The notes under the pieces were generated by a model. That model had not been told where the DNA came from. It saw nothing but the letters and a program-made list of their open reading frames with translations, and made no database searches. Of a DNA stretch of 64,000 bases, positions 56,783 through 64,000 are shown one piece after another; within the stretch, counting starts at the first letter, position 1, and each line of letters opens with the position of its first letter. The stretch covers positions 434,001-498,000 of the forward strand of contig NZ_JASJND010000006.1 of assembly GCF_030065535.1 (NCBI RefSeq), in the 5' to 3' direction. A program made the translations under genes and the position numbers. Origin of the DNA: Microbacterium dauci (lineage in GTDB: Bacteria > Actinomycetota > Actinomycetes > Actinomycetales > Microbacteriaceae).

Positions 56783-57628
56783 ATGCCGCAGCCGAGCCCC
56801 GAGGTCGACCTCAGCGTCGCCGAGGTCGACGCACTCGTCCGCGCACAGCACCCGGAGCTGACGGCATCCGTCGTCCGGGTCGGCGCAGGGTGGGACAACG
56901 CCGTGTACCGCTTGGGCGAGCGGCTCGCCGTGCGGGTGCCTCGTCGCGCGGTCGCCGTGCCGCTGCTGCGGAACGAGCAGCGGTGGCTGCCCGAGATCGC
57001 CGAGCGGATGCCGGTGGCCGTGCCCGCCCCCGTCGCGGTCGGCGAGCCCGGGCCGGAGTTCCCATGGCCGTGGAGCATCATGCCATGGTTCGACGGTGCG
57101 GTGGCCGCCTCGGCGTCGCAGGCAGCGCGGGACGGGATCGCGGAGGAGCTGGCTGCGGCGCTGCGTGCGCTGCATGTTCCCGCGCCGGCTGATGCCCCGT
57201 TCAACCCCGTACGCGGTGTCCCGCTCGCCGATCGCGACGCGGCGATCGATGACCGTTTCGCGGGTCGGCCGGCCCTCGAGCGTGCTTGGCGCGAGGGCGT
57301 CGCCGCGCCGATGTGGCCGCATGAGCCGGTGTGGGTGCACGGCGACGTGCATCCCGGGAACATCGTCCTCCAGGGCGGTGGCATCCAGGCACTCATCGAC
57401 TTCGGTGACATGTGCGCCGGCGACCCGGCATGCGATCTCGCGATCGCGTGGCTCGGGTTCTCAGCGGCCGGACGTGCTGCGTTCCGCGACGCCCTCGGTG
57501 ACTACGGCGACCCGCACCTCTGGACGCGCGCCAGCGCCTGGGCGGCCGCGATCGCCGCGCTCCTCGCCGACGCCGACGACGCGTGGCTTCGTGACATGTC
57601 CGCTCACGCGGTCCGCGAGCTCGGCTGA
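56783..57628 (+). CDS. Aminoglycoside phosphotransferase-family protein (APH fold)
   Basis: 281-residue kinase-like protein: VGAGWDNAVYRLGERLAVRVPRR in segments (nucleotide loop and lysine-equivalent), VHGDVHPGNIVL (catalytic HxD-x4-N loop) and LIDFGDMCAGDPACDLA (metal-binding DFG-like site). Members phosphorylate small hydroxylated metabolites; resistance to an antibiotic cannot be inferred from sequence alone. TACGCT (56771-56776) lies 6 nt before the ATG, indicating its own leaderless promoter. Confidence 0.9.
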   Translation: MPQPSPEVDLSVAEVDALVRAQHPELTASVVRVGAGWDNAVYRLGERLAVRVPRRAVAVPLLRNEQRWLPEIAERMPVAVPAPVAVGEPGPEFPWPWSIMPWFDGAVAASASQAARDGIAEELAAALRALHVPAPADAPFNPVRGVPLADRDAAIDDRFAGRPALERAWREGVAAPMWPHEPVWVHGDVHPGNIVLQGGGIQALIDFGDMCAGDPACDLAIAWLGFSAAGRAAFRDALGDYGDPHLWTRASAWAAAIAALLADADDAWLRDMSAHAVRELG

Positions 57629-57686
57629 CACGACGTCCAAGCGTCGCCGGTTTGGTGCGCGTGACCCAGCGGAGAAGAATCGTTCG

Positions 57687-58508
57687 GTGCTCGATGGACC
57701 GCTGCTCGCCGATTGGCTTCCCGTGTCGCTGGCGGCGCTCGTGTTCCTCATCGTCGCGGCCGGCGTCGCCGGGTGGGTCGACGCCGTCGTCGGCGGTGGC
57801 GGTCTGATCCAGCTGCCTGCGCTGGTCATCGCCGTGCCGCAGGATGTCTCGACGCCGTACATCCTCGGGACGAACAAGCTCTCCTCGTTTTTCGGCACGC
57901 TCTCGGCGAGCTGGGTCTATCTGCGCAGCATCCGCGTCCAACTGAATTTGCTCATCCCGCTCGTGGTCGGGGCGTTCGGCGGATCGGCGGTCGGTGCCGC
58001 CCTGTCGAGGTACGTCCCGCGCGACGTGTTGACACCGGTCGTGCTCGTCGCCGTCGTCGCGGTGGCCGTCTACACGCTCCTCAAGCCGAAGATGGGGCTC
58101 GAGCACGCGCCGCGCCACACCGGCAACATCGCGGTCGGGTGGCGGTCGGTCGCCATCGGCGTGGCTGTCGGGTTCTACGACGGCATCCTCGGGCCGGGGA
58201 CGGGATCGTTCTTCGTCATCCTCCTCGTCGCCGTCCTCGGATTCGGGTTCCTCCAGGCGAGCGTCAACGCGAAGATCGCCAACCTCACCACCAACCTCGC
58301 CGCGCTCGTGGTCTACGGCGTCCACGGCGAGGTCATCCTGATCCTCGGCATCGCGATGGCGCTCGCCAACATGGCGGGCGGGTTCATCGGGGCACGGATG
58401 GCGACGCGAAACGGCAACGGCTTCGTGAGGATCGTCTTCCTCGTCGTCCTGTCGCTCCTGGTCGTCAAGCTCGCCTGGGACACCGTCGTGCAGTTCACCG
58501 CCCCGTAG
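57687..58508 (+). CDS. TauE/SafE-family sulfite/anion exporter-like protein (TSUP)
   Basis: 273-residue membrane protein with about eight helices and two TauE repeats: GVAGWVDAVVGGGGLIQLPALV and, in the second half, VGFYDGILGPGTGSFFVILLV, the G-rich family signatures. It transports sulfite, sulfonates or other organic anions; substrate not known. The GTG at 57687 follows GGAGAAG by 9 nt. The reading frame continues upstream as shadow of the APH gene. A leaderless dapB starts 9 nt after its stop. Confidence 0.9.
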   Translation: MLDGPLLADWLPVSLAALVFLIVAAGVAGWVDAVVGGGGLIQLPALVIAVPQDVSTPYILGTNKLSSFFGTLSASWVYLRSIRVQLNLLIPLVVGAFGGSAVGAALSRYVPRDVLTPVVLVAVVAVAVYTLLKPKMGLEHAPRHTGNIAVGWRSVAIGVAVGFYDGILGPGTGSFFVILLVAVLGFGFLQASVNAKIANLTTNLAALVVYGVHGEVILILGIAMALANMAGGFIGARMATRNGNGFVRIVFLVVLSLLVVKLAWDTVVQFTAP

Positions 58509-58517
58509 GCTGGCAGC

Positions 58518-59330
58518 ATGACGACGCGCGTGGCCCTCGTGGGCGGCACCGGCAAGCTCGGCAGCATCATCGCTGCCGTGATCGACGCCACCGACGGGTT
58601 CGAGACGATCGCTGTGCTGGGTTCGGGCAGCGACCTCGGCGAGATGGACGGCGCCGACCTCGTCGTCGACGCATCGACCCCCGCGGTCTCGATCGACGTC
58701 GTCCGCGCGGCGATCGACCGTGGCATCAACGTCCTCGTCGGGACCTCAGGCTGGTCCGCCGAGCGGATTGCGCTGGTCCGTCCCCTCGTGGATGCCGCCG
58801 GCACCGGCGCCGTCTTCATCCCCAACTTCTCGCTCGGCTCGGTCATCGGGTCGGCGCTCGCCGCGGCATCCGCCCGGTTCTTCCCTTCGATCGAAATCGT
58901 CGAGACCCACCGTGAGACCAAGGTGGACTCGCCGAGCGGCACCGCTGTGCGCACGGCGGAGCTCATCGCCGCGGCGCGATCGGATGCCGGTCCCGTCGAG
59001 GCGCCGCACGTCGACCAGCGCGCCCGCGGTCAGCAGATCGCGAGCGTCCCGGTGCACTCGTTGCGTCGCCCCGGCGTCGTCGCCAAGCAGGAGACGATCC
59101 TGTCGGGCCCGGGGGAGTCGTTGACCATCGTTCACGACACGATCGATCCCGCCGCCGCCTACGCGCCCGGCATCCGCGTCGCGCTCGCCGCGGCCCGCGA
59201 CGCGAAGGGTGTCGTCATCGGCCTCGATTCGATGATCGACATCGGGCTTCGCACGCCGAGCTCTGGCCGCGCGGCGGCGCCGGTCGGCGATGCGGCATCC
59301 GGCCAGGTCGCCCGCGCCACCGACGTATGA
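58518..59330 (+). CDS. dapB: 4-hydroxy-tetrahydrodipicolinate reductase
   Basis: 270-residue enzyme of lysine and diaminopimelate synthesis, reducing the DapA product with NAD(P)H. Seen: VALVGGTGKLGSIIAAVID (cofactor loop), VVDASTPAVS, GTSGWSAE, NFSLGSVIGSAL, and the active-site segment ETHRETKVDSPSGTA. The catalytic His and Lys are kept, but the second His of the usual HH pair is Arg. TAGGCT (58506-58511) is 6 nt before the ATG. It overlaps the next small gene as ATGA. dapA, the previous pathway step, is at 63.1 kb. Confidence 0.93.
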   Translation: MTTRVALVGGTGKLGSIIAAVIDATDGFETIAVLGSGSDLGEMDGADLVVDASTPAVSIDVVRAAIDRGINVLVGTSGWSAERIALVRPLVDAAGTGAVFIPNFSLGSVIGSALAAASARFFPSIEIVETHRETKVDSPSGTAVRTAELIAAARSDAGPVEAPHVDQRARGQQIASVPVHSLRRPGVVAKQETILSGPGESLTIVHDTIDPAAAYAPGIRVALAAARDAKGVVIGLDSMIDIGLRTPSSGRAAAPVGDAASGQVARATDV

Positions 59331-59776
59331 GCACACGCATCGGCGTCGGCATCGTCGCCGCCGTCCTCGCGCTCTACATCGTGTTGGTCGGCCAACGCGC
59401 GTGGCTGCTGCTGACCAGCGGCGACGGCGTCGGCATCGCGATGGGCGTGGCGATGCTGCTGCTGCCGGTCGTTGCCGCGTGGGCGCTGTGGCGCGAGCTG
59501 TCGTTCGGTATTGGTGCGCAGCGACTCGGGCGGCGGCTCGAGCAGGACGGCGGTCTGCCGACCGAGGAGCTTGCGCTCCGCCCGAGCGGTCGCCCCGTCG
59601 CTGCCGAGGCCGACGCGCTCTTCCCCTCCTACCGCGAGGCGGTCGAAGCCGCGCCCGAAGACTGGCGTCCCTGGTACCGCATGGGGTTGCTGTACGACGG
59701 TGCCGGTGACCGACGTCGCGCACGATCGGCGATCCGCACGGCCATCACGCTCGAACGCGCCGAACGACGCGGCTGA
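59327..59776 (+). CDS. Membrane protein with C-terminal TPR-like segment, coupled to dapB
   Basis: 149 residues: two transmembrane helices (about 5-22 and 33-53) then a soluble part containing one TPR-like helix pair (DWRPWYRMGLLYDGAGDRRRARSAIRTAI). Not recognised beyond this. The ATG overlaps the dapB stop by 4 nt, a pairing that suggests cotranslation rather than a shared biochemical role. It ends 1 bp before the convergent epimerase gene. Confidence 0.82.
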   Translation: MSTRIGVGIVAAVLALYIVLVGQRAWLLLTSGDGVGIAMGVAMLLLPVVAAWALWRELSFGIGAQRLGRRLEQDGGLPTEELALRPSGRPVAAEADALFPSYREAVEAAPEDWRPWYRMGLLYDGAGDRRRARSAIRTAITLERAERRG

Positions 59777-59777
59777 G

Positions 59778-60668
59778 TCAGACCGCCGCGTCGACGGCGT
59801 CTTCGACGGTCGGATGCCGGAACGCGAACCCCGTCGATTCCAAAACCGACGGCACCACGAACACATCGTTCGCGAGCAGCGCCTCGACGGCATCCTTCCC
59901 GAGCACGAGTCGGAGCGCGAACAGCGGCGCTCGAAGGATGAACGGCCGTCCCATCCGCCGCGCCAGCGCGAAGCCCAGGTCGTTCGCCGTCGCCCGCACG
60001 GGTCCGGAGAGGTTGACCGGACCGGTGATGCCGTGGTCGATGACGTGGCGGATCGCGCCGACCTCGTCGTCGAGCGAGATCCACGGCCAGGTCTGCGTGC
60101 CGCTCCCGATCGGGCCGGAGAGGCCGAGCTTGGTGAGGAGCATGAGCGGCTTCAGCACACCGTCGCGGTGTACGACGGGGGCGGTGCGCAGCAGGGCCAC
60201 GCGCCCGCCGGCTGCCATTGCGGCCGCCTCCCACTCGCCGCAGAGGTCGGAGAGGAACGCGTCACCGCGGGCGCCGGACTCGTCGAACCGCTCGCCCGCG
60301 GCATCCGGCGGGTAGTACCCGACCGCCGACGAACTCACGAAGTGCGGTGCATCGTCACCGAGTTCGCGCAGCGCCGTGGCGAGCGTCTGCGTCGGGTGGA
60401 TCCGCGACCACAGCAGCGTCTTGCGATACGACTGCGTCCACGGAAAGCGGCCGATGCTTGCGCCGTTCAGGTTCACGACGGCCTCGGCGCCGCGGAGTAC
60501 CTCGGGGTCGAGCGGCGCACGACCCGGGTCCCACTGCACCTCGCGCGGTGCCATGGGCTCCCGTCGCACGAGTGTCGTCACGGCGACGCCGTCGGCCTCG
60601 AGCGAGGCGACGAGCGCCCGCCCGATCAGCCCGGACGCCCCCGAGACGACGACGCGGCGCTCAGGCAA
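59778..60668 (-). CDS. TIGR01777/YfcH-family NAD-dependent epimerase
   Basis: 296-residue extended-SDR protein: RVVVSGASGLIGRALVASLE (GxxGxxG), VVNLNGASIGRFPWTQSYRK, SSSAVGYYPPD and the C-terminal DUF1731 part with GRPFILRAPLFALRLVLG. Involvement in division or cell-shape pathways has been suggested for relatives; the reaction is unknown. The TTG at 60668 lies inside the last codons of the upstream OsmC gene (8-nt overlap), so the two are cotranscribed. Confidence 0.88.
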   Translation of the reverse strand: MPERRVVVSGASGLIGRALVASLEADGVAVTTLVRREPMAPREVQWDPGRAPLDPEVLRGAEAVVNLNGASIGRFPWTQSYRKTLLWSRIHPTQTLATALRELGDDAPHFVSSSAVGYYPPDAAGERFDESGARGDAFLSDLCGEWEAAAMAAGGRVALLRTAPVVHRDGVLKPLMLLTKLGLSGPIGSGTQTWPWISLDDEVGAIRHVIDHGITGPVNLSGPVRATANDLGFALARRMGRPFILRAPLFALRLVLGKDAVEALLANDVFVVPSVLESTGFAFRHPTVEDAVDAAV

Positions 60669-61086
60669 GCGTCGCCTCGAGCGTGATCTCGATACCGGTC
60701 AGCGCTGCCGACACGGGGCATCCGCTCTTCGCCTCCTGTGCGATGCGCTCGAAGTCCTCGGCCGAGAGTCCGGGCACCGTCGCGTTGACGTTCAGGTGCG
60801 ACCCGGTGATCCCGGTGCCGGGGATGAAGGTGACCGATGCCGTCGTCTCGACGGACTCCGGCGGGGTACCGTTGCCGGCCAGGGCGTGCGAGAGCGCCAT
60901 GCTGAAGCACGACGAGTGCGCCGCCGCGAGCAGTTCTTCGGGTGTCGTGACTGAGGTCGAACCCTCGCTGCGCGCCTTCCAGTTGACGGGGAGTGGCCCC
61001 TGGTTCGAACTCTCCAGGGCGATCTCGCCGGAGCCCTCGGCGAGGCTTCCCTTCCAGCTGGTGGTGGCTTCGCTCGTGACGCTCAT
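60661..61086 (-). CDS. osmC: OsmC-family peroxiredoxin
   Basis: 141-residue thiol peroxidase reducing organic hydroperoxides. The two catalytic cysteines are present: Cys60 in AAAHSSCFSMAL and Cys123 in EAKSGCPVSAAL, and TPEELLAAAHSSC matches the OsmC (not Ohr) subgroup. GGAG precedes the ATG. It is upstream of and overlapping the YfcH-type epimerase gene and 100 bp downstream of a DUF4395/thioredoxin pair on the same strand, forming a thiol-redox neighbourhood. Confidence 0.93.
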   Translation of the reverse strand: MSVTSEATTSWKGSLAEGSGEIALESSNQGPLPVNWKARSEGSTSVTTPEELLAAAHSSCFSMALSHALAGNGTPPESVETTASVTFIPGTGITGSHLNVNATVPGLSAEDFERIAQEAKSGCPVSAALTGIEITLEATLA

Positions 61087-61186
61087 CGGGTGCTCCTCGC
61101 AGAATCGGGGTCGATGTGGCCGAGCCTAGACCGCGCGTCATCGCCGCGGTACCGGTGGACAGGGTCCGCGCGATGTGAGAATGCGC

Positions 61187-61759
61187 TCAGGCGGCGCGGC
61201 CGACGAGCCCTCCCCGCTGCAGCAGCAGCCACAGCTGGCATCCGAGGCACAGGCCGAACACCGCGTTCAGGAATGCGGCGATGAAGGCCATACCCGCCGC
61301 CACCGGCAGCGCGTAGGGGACACCGACGAGGTGCAGGACGAGCCCGACACCCGTGACGAAGAGACCGACGCCCTGCGCGAAGCGCGGCGGCCGCGGGTCT
61401 TCGAGCTCGGCCGGCGGTGCGAGGCGCGGCTGGATGACCTTGCGGTAGAGCACGCCCCACGGCGCGGTCCGCGGGGCCACGACGCTCCACAGGAACAGCA
61501 GCGCGATGACGAGCACCGCGAGGAAGCCGGGGTCGAGGACGCGGGCGAGGACGGGCACGCTCGGCAGCGCCCACGAACCGGCGACGAACGCGAAATCGGC
61601 AGGGAGTGGCTGGTAAGCGAACCATCCGAACGACGCCGTGCTGAGCCTCGCCGTCGAGACCCCCACCAGCGCGAGGAACGTCGCCACGAGCAGCAGGACG
61701 GACGTGATGGATGCCGCGAACCGCGGTCCACGCGGGTCGATCCCTCGCACCTCAGCCAT
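61187..61759 (-). CDS. DUF4395 membrane protein with C-terminal CxxC
   Basis: 190-residue protein with about four helices: an N-terminal pair (SITSVLLLVATFLALVGV and LDPGFLAVLVIALLFLWSVV) and a C-terminal pair (RFAQGVGLFVTGVGLVL to GMAFIAAFLNAVF). It ends in GLCLGCQLW, a CxxC (Cys171 and Cys174) at the membrane face. The family is commonly found beside thioredoxin-like proteins. The start overlaps the stop of the membrane thioredoxin gene by 8 nt, and AGGAG precedes the ATG. Redox partnership is inferred. Confidence 0.85.
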   Translation of the reverse strand: MAEVRGIDPRGPRFAASITSVLLLVATFLALVGVSTARLSTASFGWFAYQPLPADFAFVAGSWALPSVPVLARVLDPGFLAVLVIALLFLWSVVAPRTAPWGVLYRKVIQPRLAPPAELEDPRPPRFAQGVGLFVTGVGLVLHLVGVPYALPVAAGMAFIAAFLNAVFGLCLGCQLWLLLQRGGLVGRAA

Positions 61760-62189
61760 ACGAGACTCCTGTCGTGACGCGGTTCAGTTCGAGTTCGACG
61801 ACGTGTCGGCTCGGAGTTCCGCCGAAGCGGGACTTCACGACGCCGCGTCCGTCGAGGATGAGCGTCGTCGGGGTCTGCAGCACCTGGAAGTGGCGTGCGA
61901 TGTCAGGCCGGTGCGTGAGATCGACGTCGAGGTGGCGAACACCGTCGGTGTCGTCGGCGATCGCCCGGAGGGTGCGGTGCACGCCGGGGCAGCGGCTGCA
62001 CATCTCGGTGCTGAACTGCAGCAACGTGGCGGTCTCGCCGAGGCCGTCCGCGCCGAGGCGCGCCGGGTCGACGGCTTCGCTCGGGTCGAAGCGTCGCGGG
62101 CGGTTCTGCCGCCACCGCAGCACGAGACCCGCGACGATGGTCGCCGCGAGCAGGGCGGCGAGCACGACGATGGCGGTAGTCAGATCCAT
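61752..62189 (-). CDS. Membrane-anchored thioredoxin-like protein
   Basis: 145 residues: one N-terminal transmembrane helix (LTTAIVVLAALLAATIVAGLVL) and a thioredoxin-fold domain with FSTEMCSRCPGVH (Cys64-x-x-Cys67) and the cis-Pro region LQTPTTLILDGRG. The fold and orientation suggest a disulfide reductase or relay acting with the DUF4395 protein translated from the overlapping next gene. The ATG at 62189 is placed directly before the membrane helix; a longer frame upstream lacks support. Confidence 0.87.
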   Translation of the reverse strand: MDLTTAIVVLAALLAATIVAGLVLRWRQNRPRRFDPSEAVDPARLGADGLGETATLLQFSTEMCSRCPGVHRTLRAIADDTDGVRHLDVDLTHRPDIARHFQVLQTPTTLILDGRGVVKSRFGGTPSRHVVELELNRVTTGVSYG

Positions 62190-62284
62190 GGCACCTGCAA
62201 CGGTACTGGCTGCCGTGAGGCACCGGCATCCGCTCGGCGTGCCCTCGTCATGGAGCGTCACAGCCCGCCGGTAGGGTGAGAGCC

Positions 62285-63028
62285 GTGAGTGAGCGCGACG
62301 ACAGCCCCGGTATCGAGTTCCGCAGCGATGTCACGGTCGAGATGGTGCGCTCCAGCGCCTCTGACAGCGACGTCCTCTTCGCCGCCCGGGTCTCGACCCA
62401 GGGCGAGCAGACGCTCACCGCAGCAGCCGAGGGCACCGAGGCGACCGCCCGTGACCGCGGCCTCATCAACTACCTCATGCGCGACCGCCACGGCTCGCCG
62501 TTCGAGCACAACTCGATGACGTTCTACGTGCAGGCGCCGATCTTCGTGTTCCGCGAGTTCATGCGCCACCGCATCGCCTCGTACAACGAGGAGTCGGGCC
62601 GCTATCGCGAGCTGCGTCCCGTGTTCTACGTGCCCGCTCCGGAGCGCAACCTGCTGCAGGTCGGCAAGCCCGGCGCGTACGAGTTCCTCCCCGGCACGCC
62701 CGAGCAGGTGAGCCTCGTCGACGAGACGACGCGCACGGCGTCGATCGCCGCGTTCGAGGCGTACCAGCGCATGCTCGAGGCCGGTGTCGCCCGTGAAGTC
62801 GCGCGCATCGTGCTGCCGCTGAACATCTACTCGTCCATGTACGTGACGATGAACGCCCGGTCGCTCATGAATTTCCTGTCCCTGCGCACCAAGCGCGAGG
62901 GCACGCACTTCCCGTCCTTCCCGCAGCGCGAGATCGAGATGTGCGCCGAGCAGATGGAGAACGCCTGGCGCGAGCTCATGCCGCTCACCTACGCCGCGTT
63001 CAACGCGAACGGCCGCGTCGCCCCCTGA
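62285..63028 (+). CDS. thyX: Flavin-dependent thymidylate synthase
   Basis: 247-residue ThyX, which makes dTMP from dUMP using methylenetetrahydrofolate and FAD, with NADPH as reductant. The signature RHRIASYNEESGRY (RHRx7S type) is present, with FEHNSMTFYVQAPIFVFREF before it and NARSLMNFLSLRTK (dUMP-binding Arg region) after. TAGGGT (62272-62277) lies 7 nt before GTG 62285, which selects this start over an in-frame GTG at 62276 that would overlap the promoter hexamer. It precedes dapA by 40 nt. Confidence 0.96.
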   Translation: MSERDDSPGIEFRSDVTVEMVRSSASDSDVLFAARVSTQGEQTLTAAAEGTEATARDRGLINYLMRDRHGSPFEHNSMTFYVQAPIFVFREFMRHRIASYNEESGRYRELRPVFYVPAPERNLLQVGKPGAYEFLPGTPEQVSLVDETTRTASIAAFEAYQRMLEAGVAREVARIVLPLNIYSSMYVTMNARSLMNFLSLRTKREGTHFPSFPQREIEMCAEQMENAWRELMPLTYAAFNANGRVAP

Positions 63029-63068
63029 CCCGCCTCGATCGGCCCGCTCGGACCGATACCCTTGAGGC

Positions 63069-64000
63069 ATGACGCACTCCGGTAATCCCTTCGGTCAGGT
63101 GCTCGTCGCGCTCATCACTCCGATGACCGCCGACGGCGAAGTGGATTGGCCCGCGGTCGAGAAGCACATCGACGACGTCATCACCGGCGGCGCCGACGGC
63201 ATCGTCGTGACCGGTACGACCGGCGAGACCTCGACGCTCACCGACGCTGAAAAGCTCAAGCTCGTCGAGGTCGGCAAGTCCGTCTCGGCCGGCCGCGCCA
63301 AGATCATCACCGGCGGCGGCTCGAACGAGACCGCCCACGCGATCGAGCTCTACAAGGCGAGCGAGAAGGCCGGCGCCGACGGCATCATGATCGTCACGCC
63401 GTACTACAACAAGCCCACGCAGGCCGGCATCCTCACGCACTTCCGCCTCGTCGCGGATGCCACCGACCTGCCGGTCATCCTGTACGACATCCCCGGCCGC
63501 ACCGGCGTGCCCATCAAGTACGAGACGATCCTGCGCCTCGCGAAGCACCCGAACATCCTCGCCGTGAAGGATGCGAAGGGCGACTTCAGCGAGGTGAGCC
63601 GTGTGCTCAACCAGACCGACCTGCTGTACTTCTCCGGCGACGATGCCAACGTCCTCCCGCACCTGTCGATCGGCGCCGCCGGTCTCATCGGCGTGACGGC
63701 GAACATCACCTCGGCGCCGTACAGGGCGATCGTCGACGCGGTCAACGCGGGCGACCTGACGACCGCGACGAAGGCGCACATGCAGCTCGAGCCGCTCGTG
63801 CGCGCCGTGATGACGCACGTTCCCGGTACCGTCAGCGCGAAGTACATCCTGCACGGCCTCGGGCGCATTTCGAGCCCCCGCGTGCGACTGCCGCTGGTGG
63901 GCCCGGAGGAGTGGGAAGCCGCCCTCATCGAGGACGAGCTCGCCCTTGTGAAGGACGTCGTCGGCGCCGACTTCTCGAACTTCCGACCCGACCGCAACGC
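63069..64000 (+). CDS. dapA: 4-hydroxy-tetrahydrodipicolinate synthase (C-terminus cut)
   Basis: The first enzyme of the lysine/DAP branch, condensing pyruvate with aspartate semialdehyde. 310 codons are visible, nearly full length. Seen: VALITPMTADGEVDW, VTGTTGETSTLT (the GTTGE motif), VTPYYNKPTQAGI (Tyr region), and the Schiff-base lysine in LAVKDAKGDFSEV. The reading frame is open at position 64000, so only the last few residues are missing. TACCCT (63057-63062) is 6 nt before the ATG (leaderless). Confidence 0.95.
   Translation, partial: MTHSGNPFGQVLVALITPMTADGEVDWPAVEKHIDDVITGGADGIVVTGTTGETSTLTDAEKLKLVEVGKSVSAGRAKIITGGGSNETAHAIELYKASEKAGADGIMIVTPYYNKPTQAGILTHFRLVADATDLPVILYDIPGRTGVPIKYETILRLAKHPNILAVKDAKGDFSEVSRVLNQTDLLYFSGDDANVLPHLSIGAAGLIGVTANITSAPYRAIVDAVNAGDLTTATKAHMQLEPLVRAVMTHVPGTVSAKYILHGLGRISSPRVRLPLVGPEEWEAALIEDELALVKDVVGADFSNFRPDRN

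Noticed and set aside
56783-57628. Calling the APH-fold gene an aminoglycoside resistance gene.
   Set aside because: The family covers kinases for many metabolites; there is no resistance context or specific subgroup match.

Overview
The window is about 70% G+C, densely packed and free of insertion sequences, phage genes and CRISPR arrays. Gene content (GlnR-type regulator, CarD, SenX3-RegX3, fused IspDF, ThyX, DUF4032, DUF5302, CE1758/CE1759-type flavin pair) and codon use point to a Gram-positive actinobacterium of the family Microbacteriaceae, most like Microbacterium. It reads as core chromosome. About 70 protein genes, one tRNA, two structured RNA leaders and eleven hairpin terminators are annotated. 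Many genes abut as ATGA or GTGA overlaps.

Layout. 1-12.5 kb is a phosphate region: pstS (cut by the window start), a Nudix/histidine phosphatase coupled to ppk, a GlnR-like regulator, then nitrobindin, YgfZ, a FUSC protein and gpmA, then phoU divergent from senX3-regX3. Three clear PHO-box-like direct repeats (GTTCACC units every 11 bp) lie before pstS, between phoU and senX3, and before the phosphate permease pit at 28 kb. 12.5-19.4 kb holds carD, ispDF, cysS and rlmB. 19.4-28 kb holds DUF4032 with an orphan sugar-ABC ATPase, a cysteine-less DsbA-like protein, tRNA-Thr with a duplicated 3' half, a CNNM/CorC protein, terC behind a candidate manganese riboswitch, and oligopeptidase B. 28-39 kb holds pit, a MerR/aldo-keto reductase operon with a textbook MerR promoter, aspA, a PrsW protease, YceI, an FKBP and an M15 peptidase with an internally duplicated N-terminal region.

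rpsO (39.5 kb) and pnp (52.6 kb), which are often neighbours in bacteria, are separated here by about 12.9 kb. That stretch holds an oxygenase, an Lrp/ald pair, an acyltransferase, a flavin monooxygenase/reductase pair, DedA, a glycosyltransferase-SGNH hydrolase fusion and a dctSR-dctA dicarboxylate system. pnp has a long structured leader. 55-64 kb holds a catalytically degenerate aldo-keto reductase, small-molecule enzymes, a membrane thiol-redox group (DUF4395, thioredoxin, OsmC), and dapB, thyX and dapA (cut by the window end).

Two window-wide patterns stand out. Many genes have a TAnnnT -10 hexamer exactly 6-7 nt before the start codon, implying leaderless transcripts. The 7-mer GGATGCC/GGCATCC occurs roughly 90 times by hand count, several-fold above chance.
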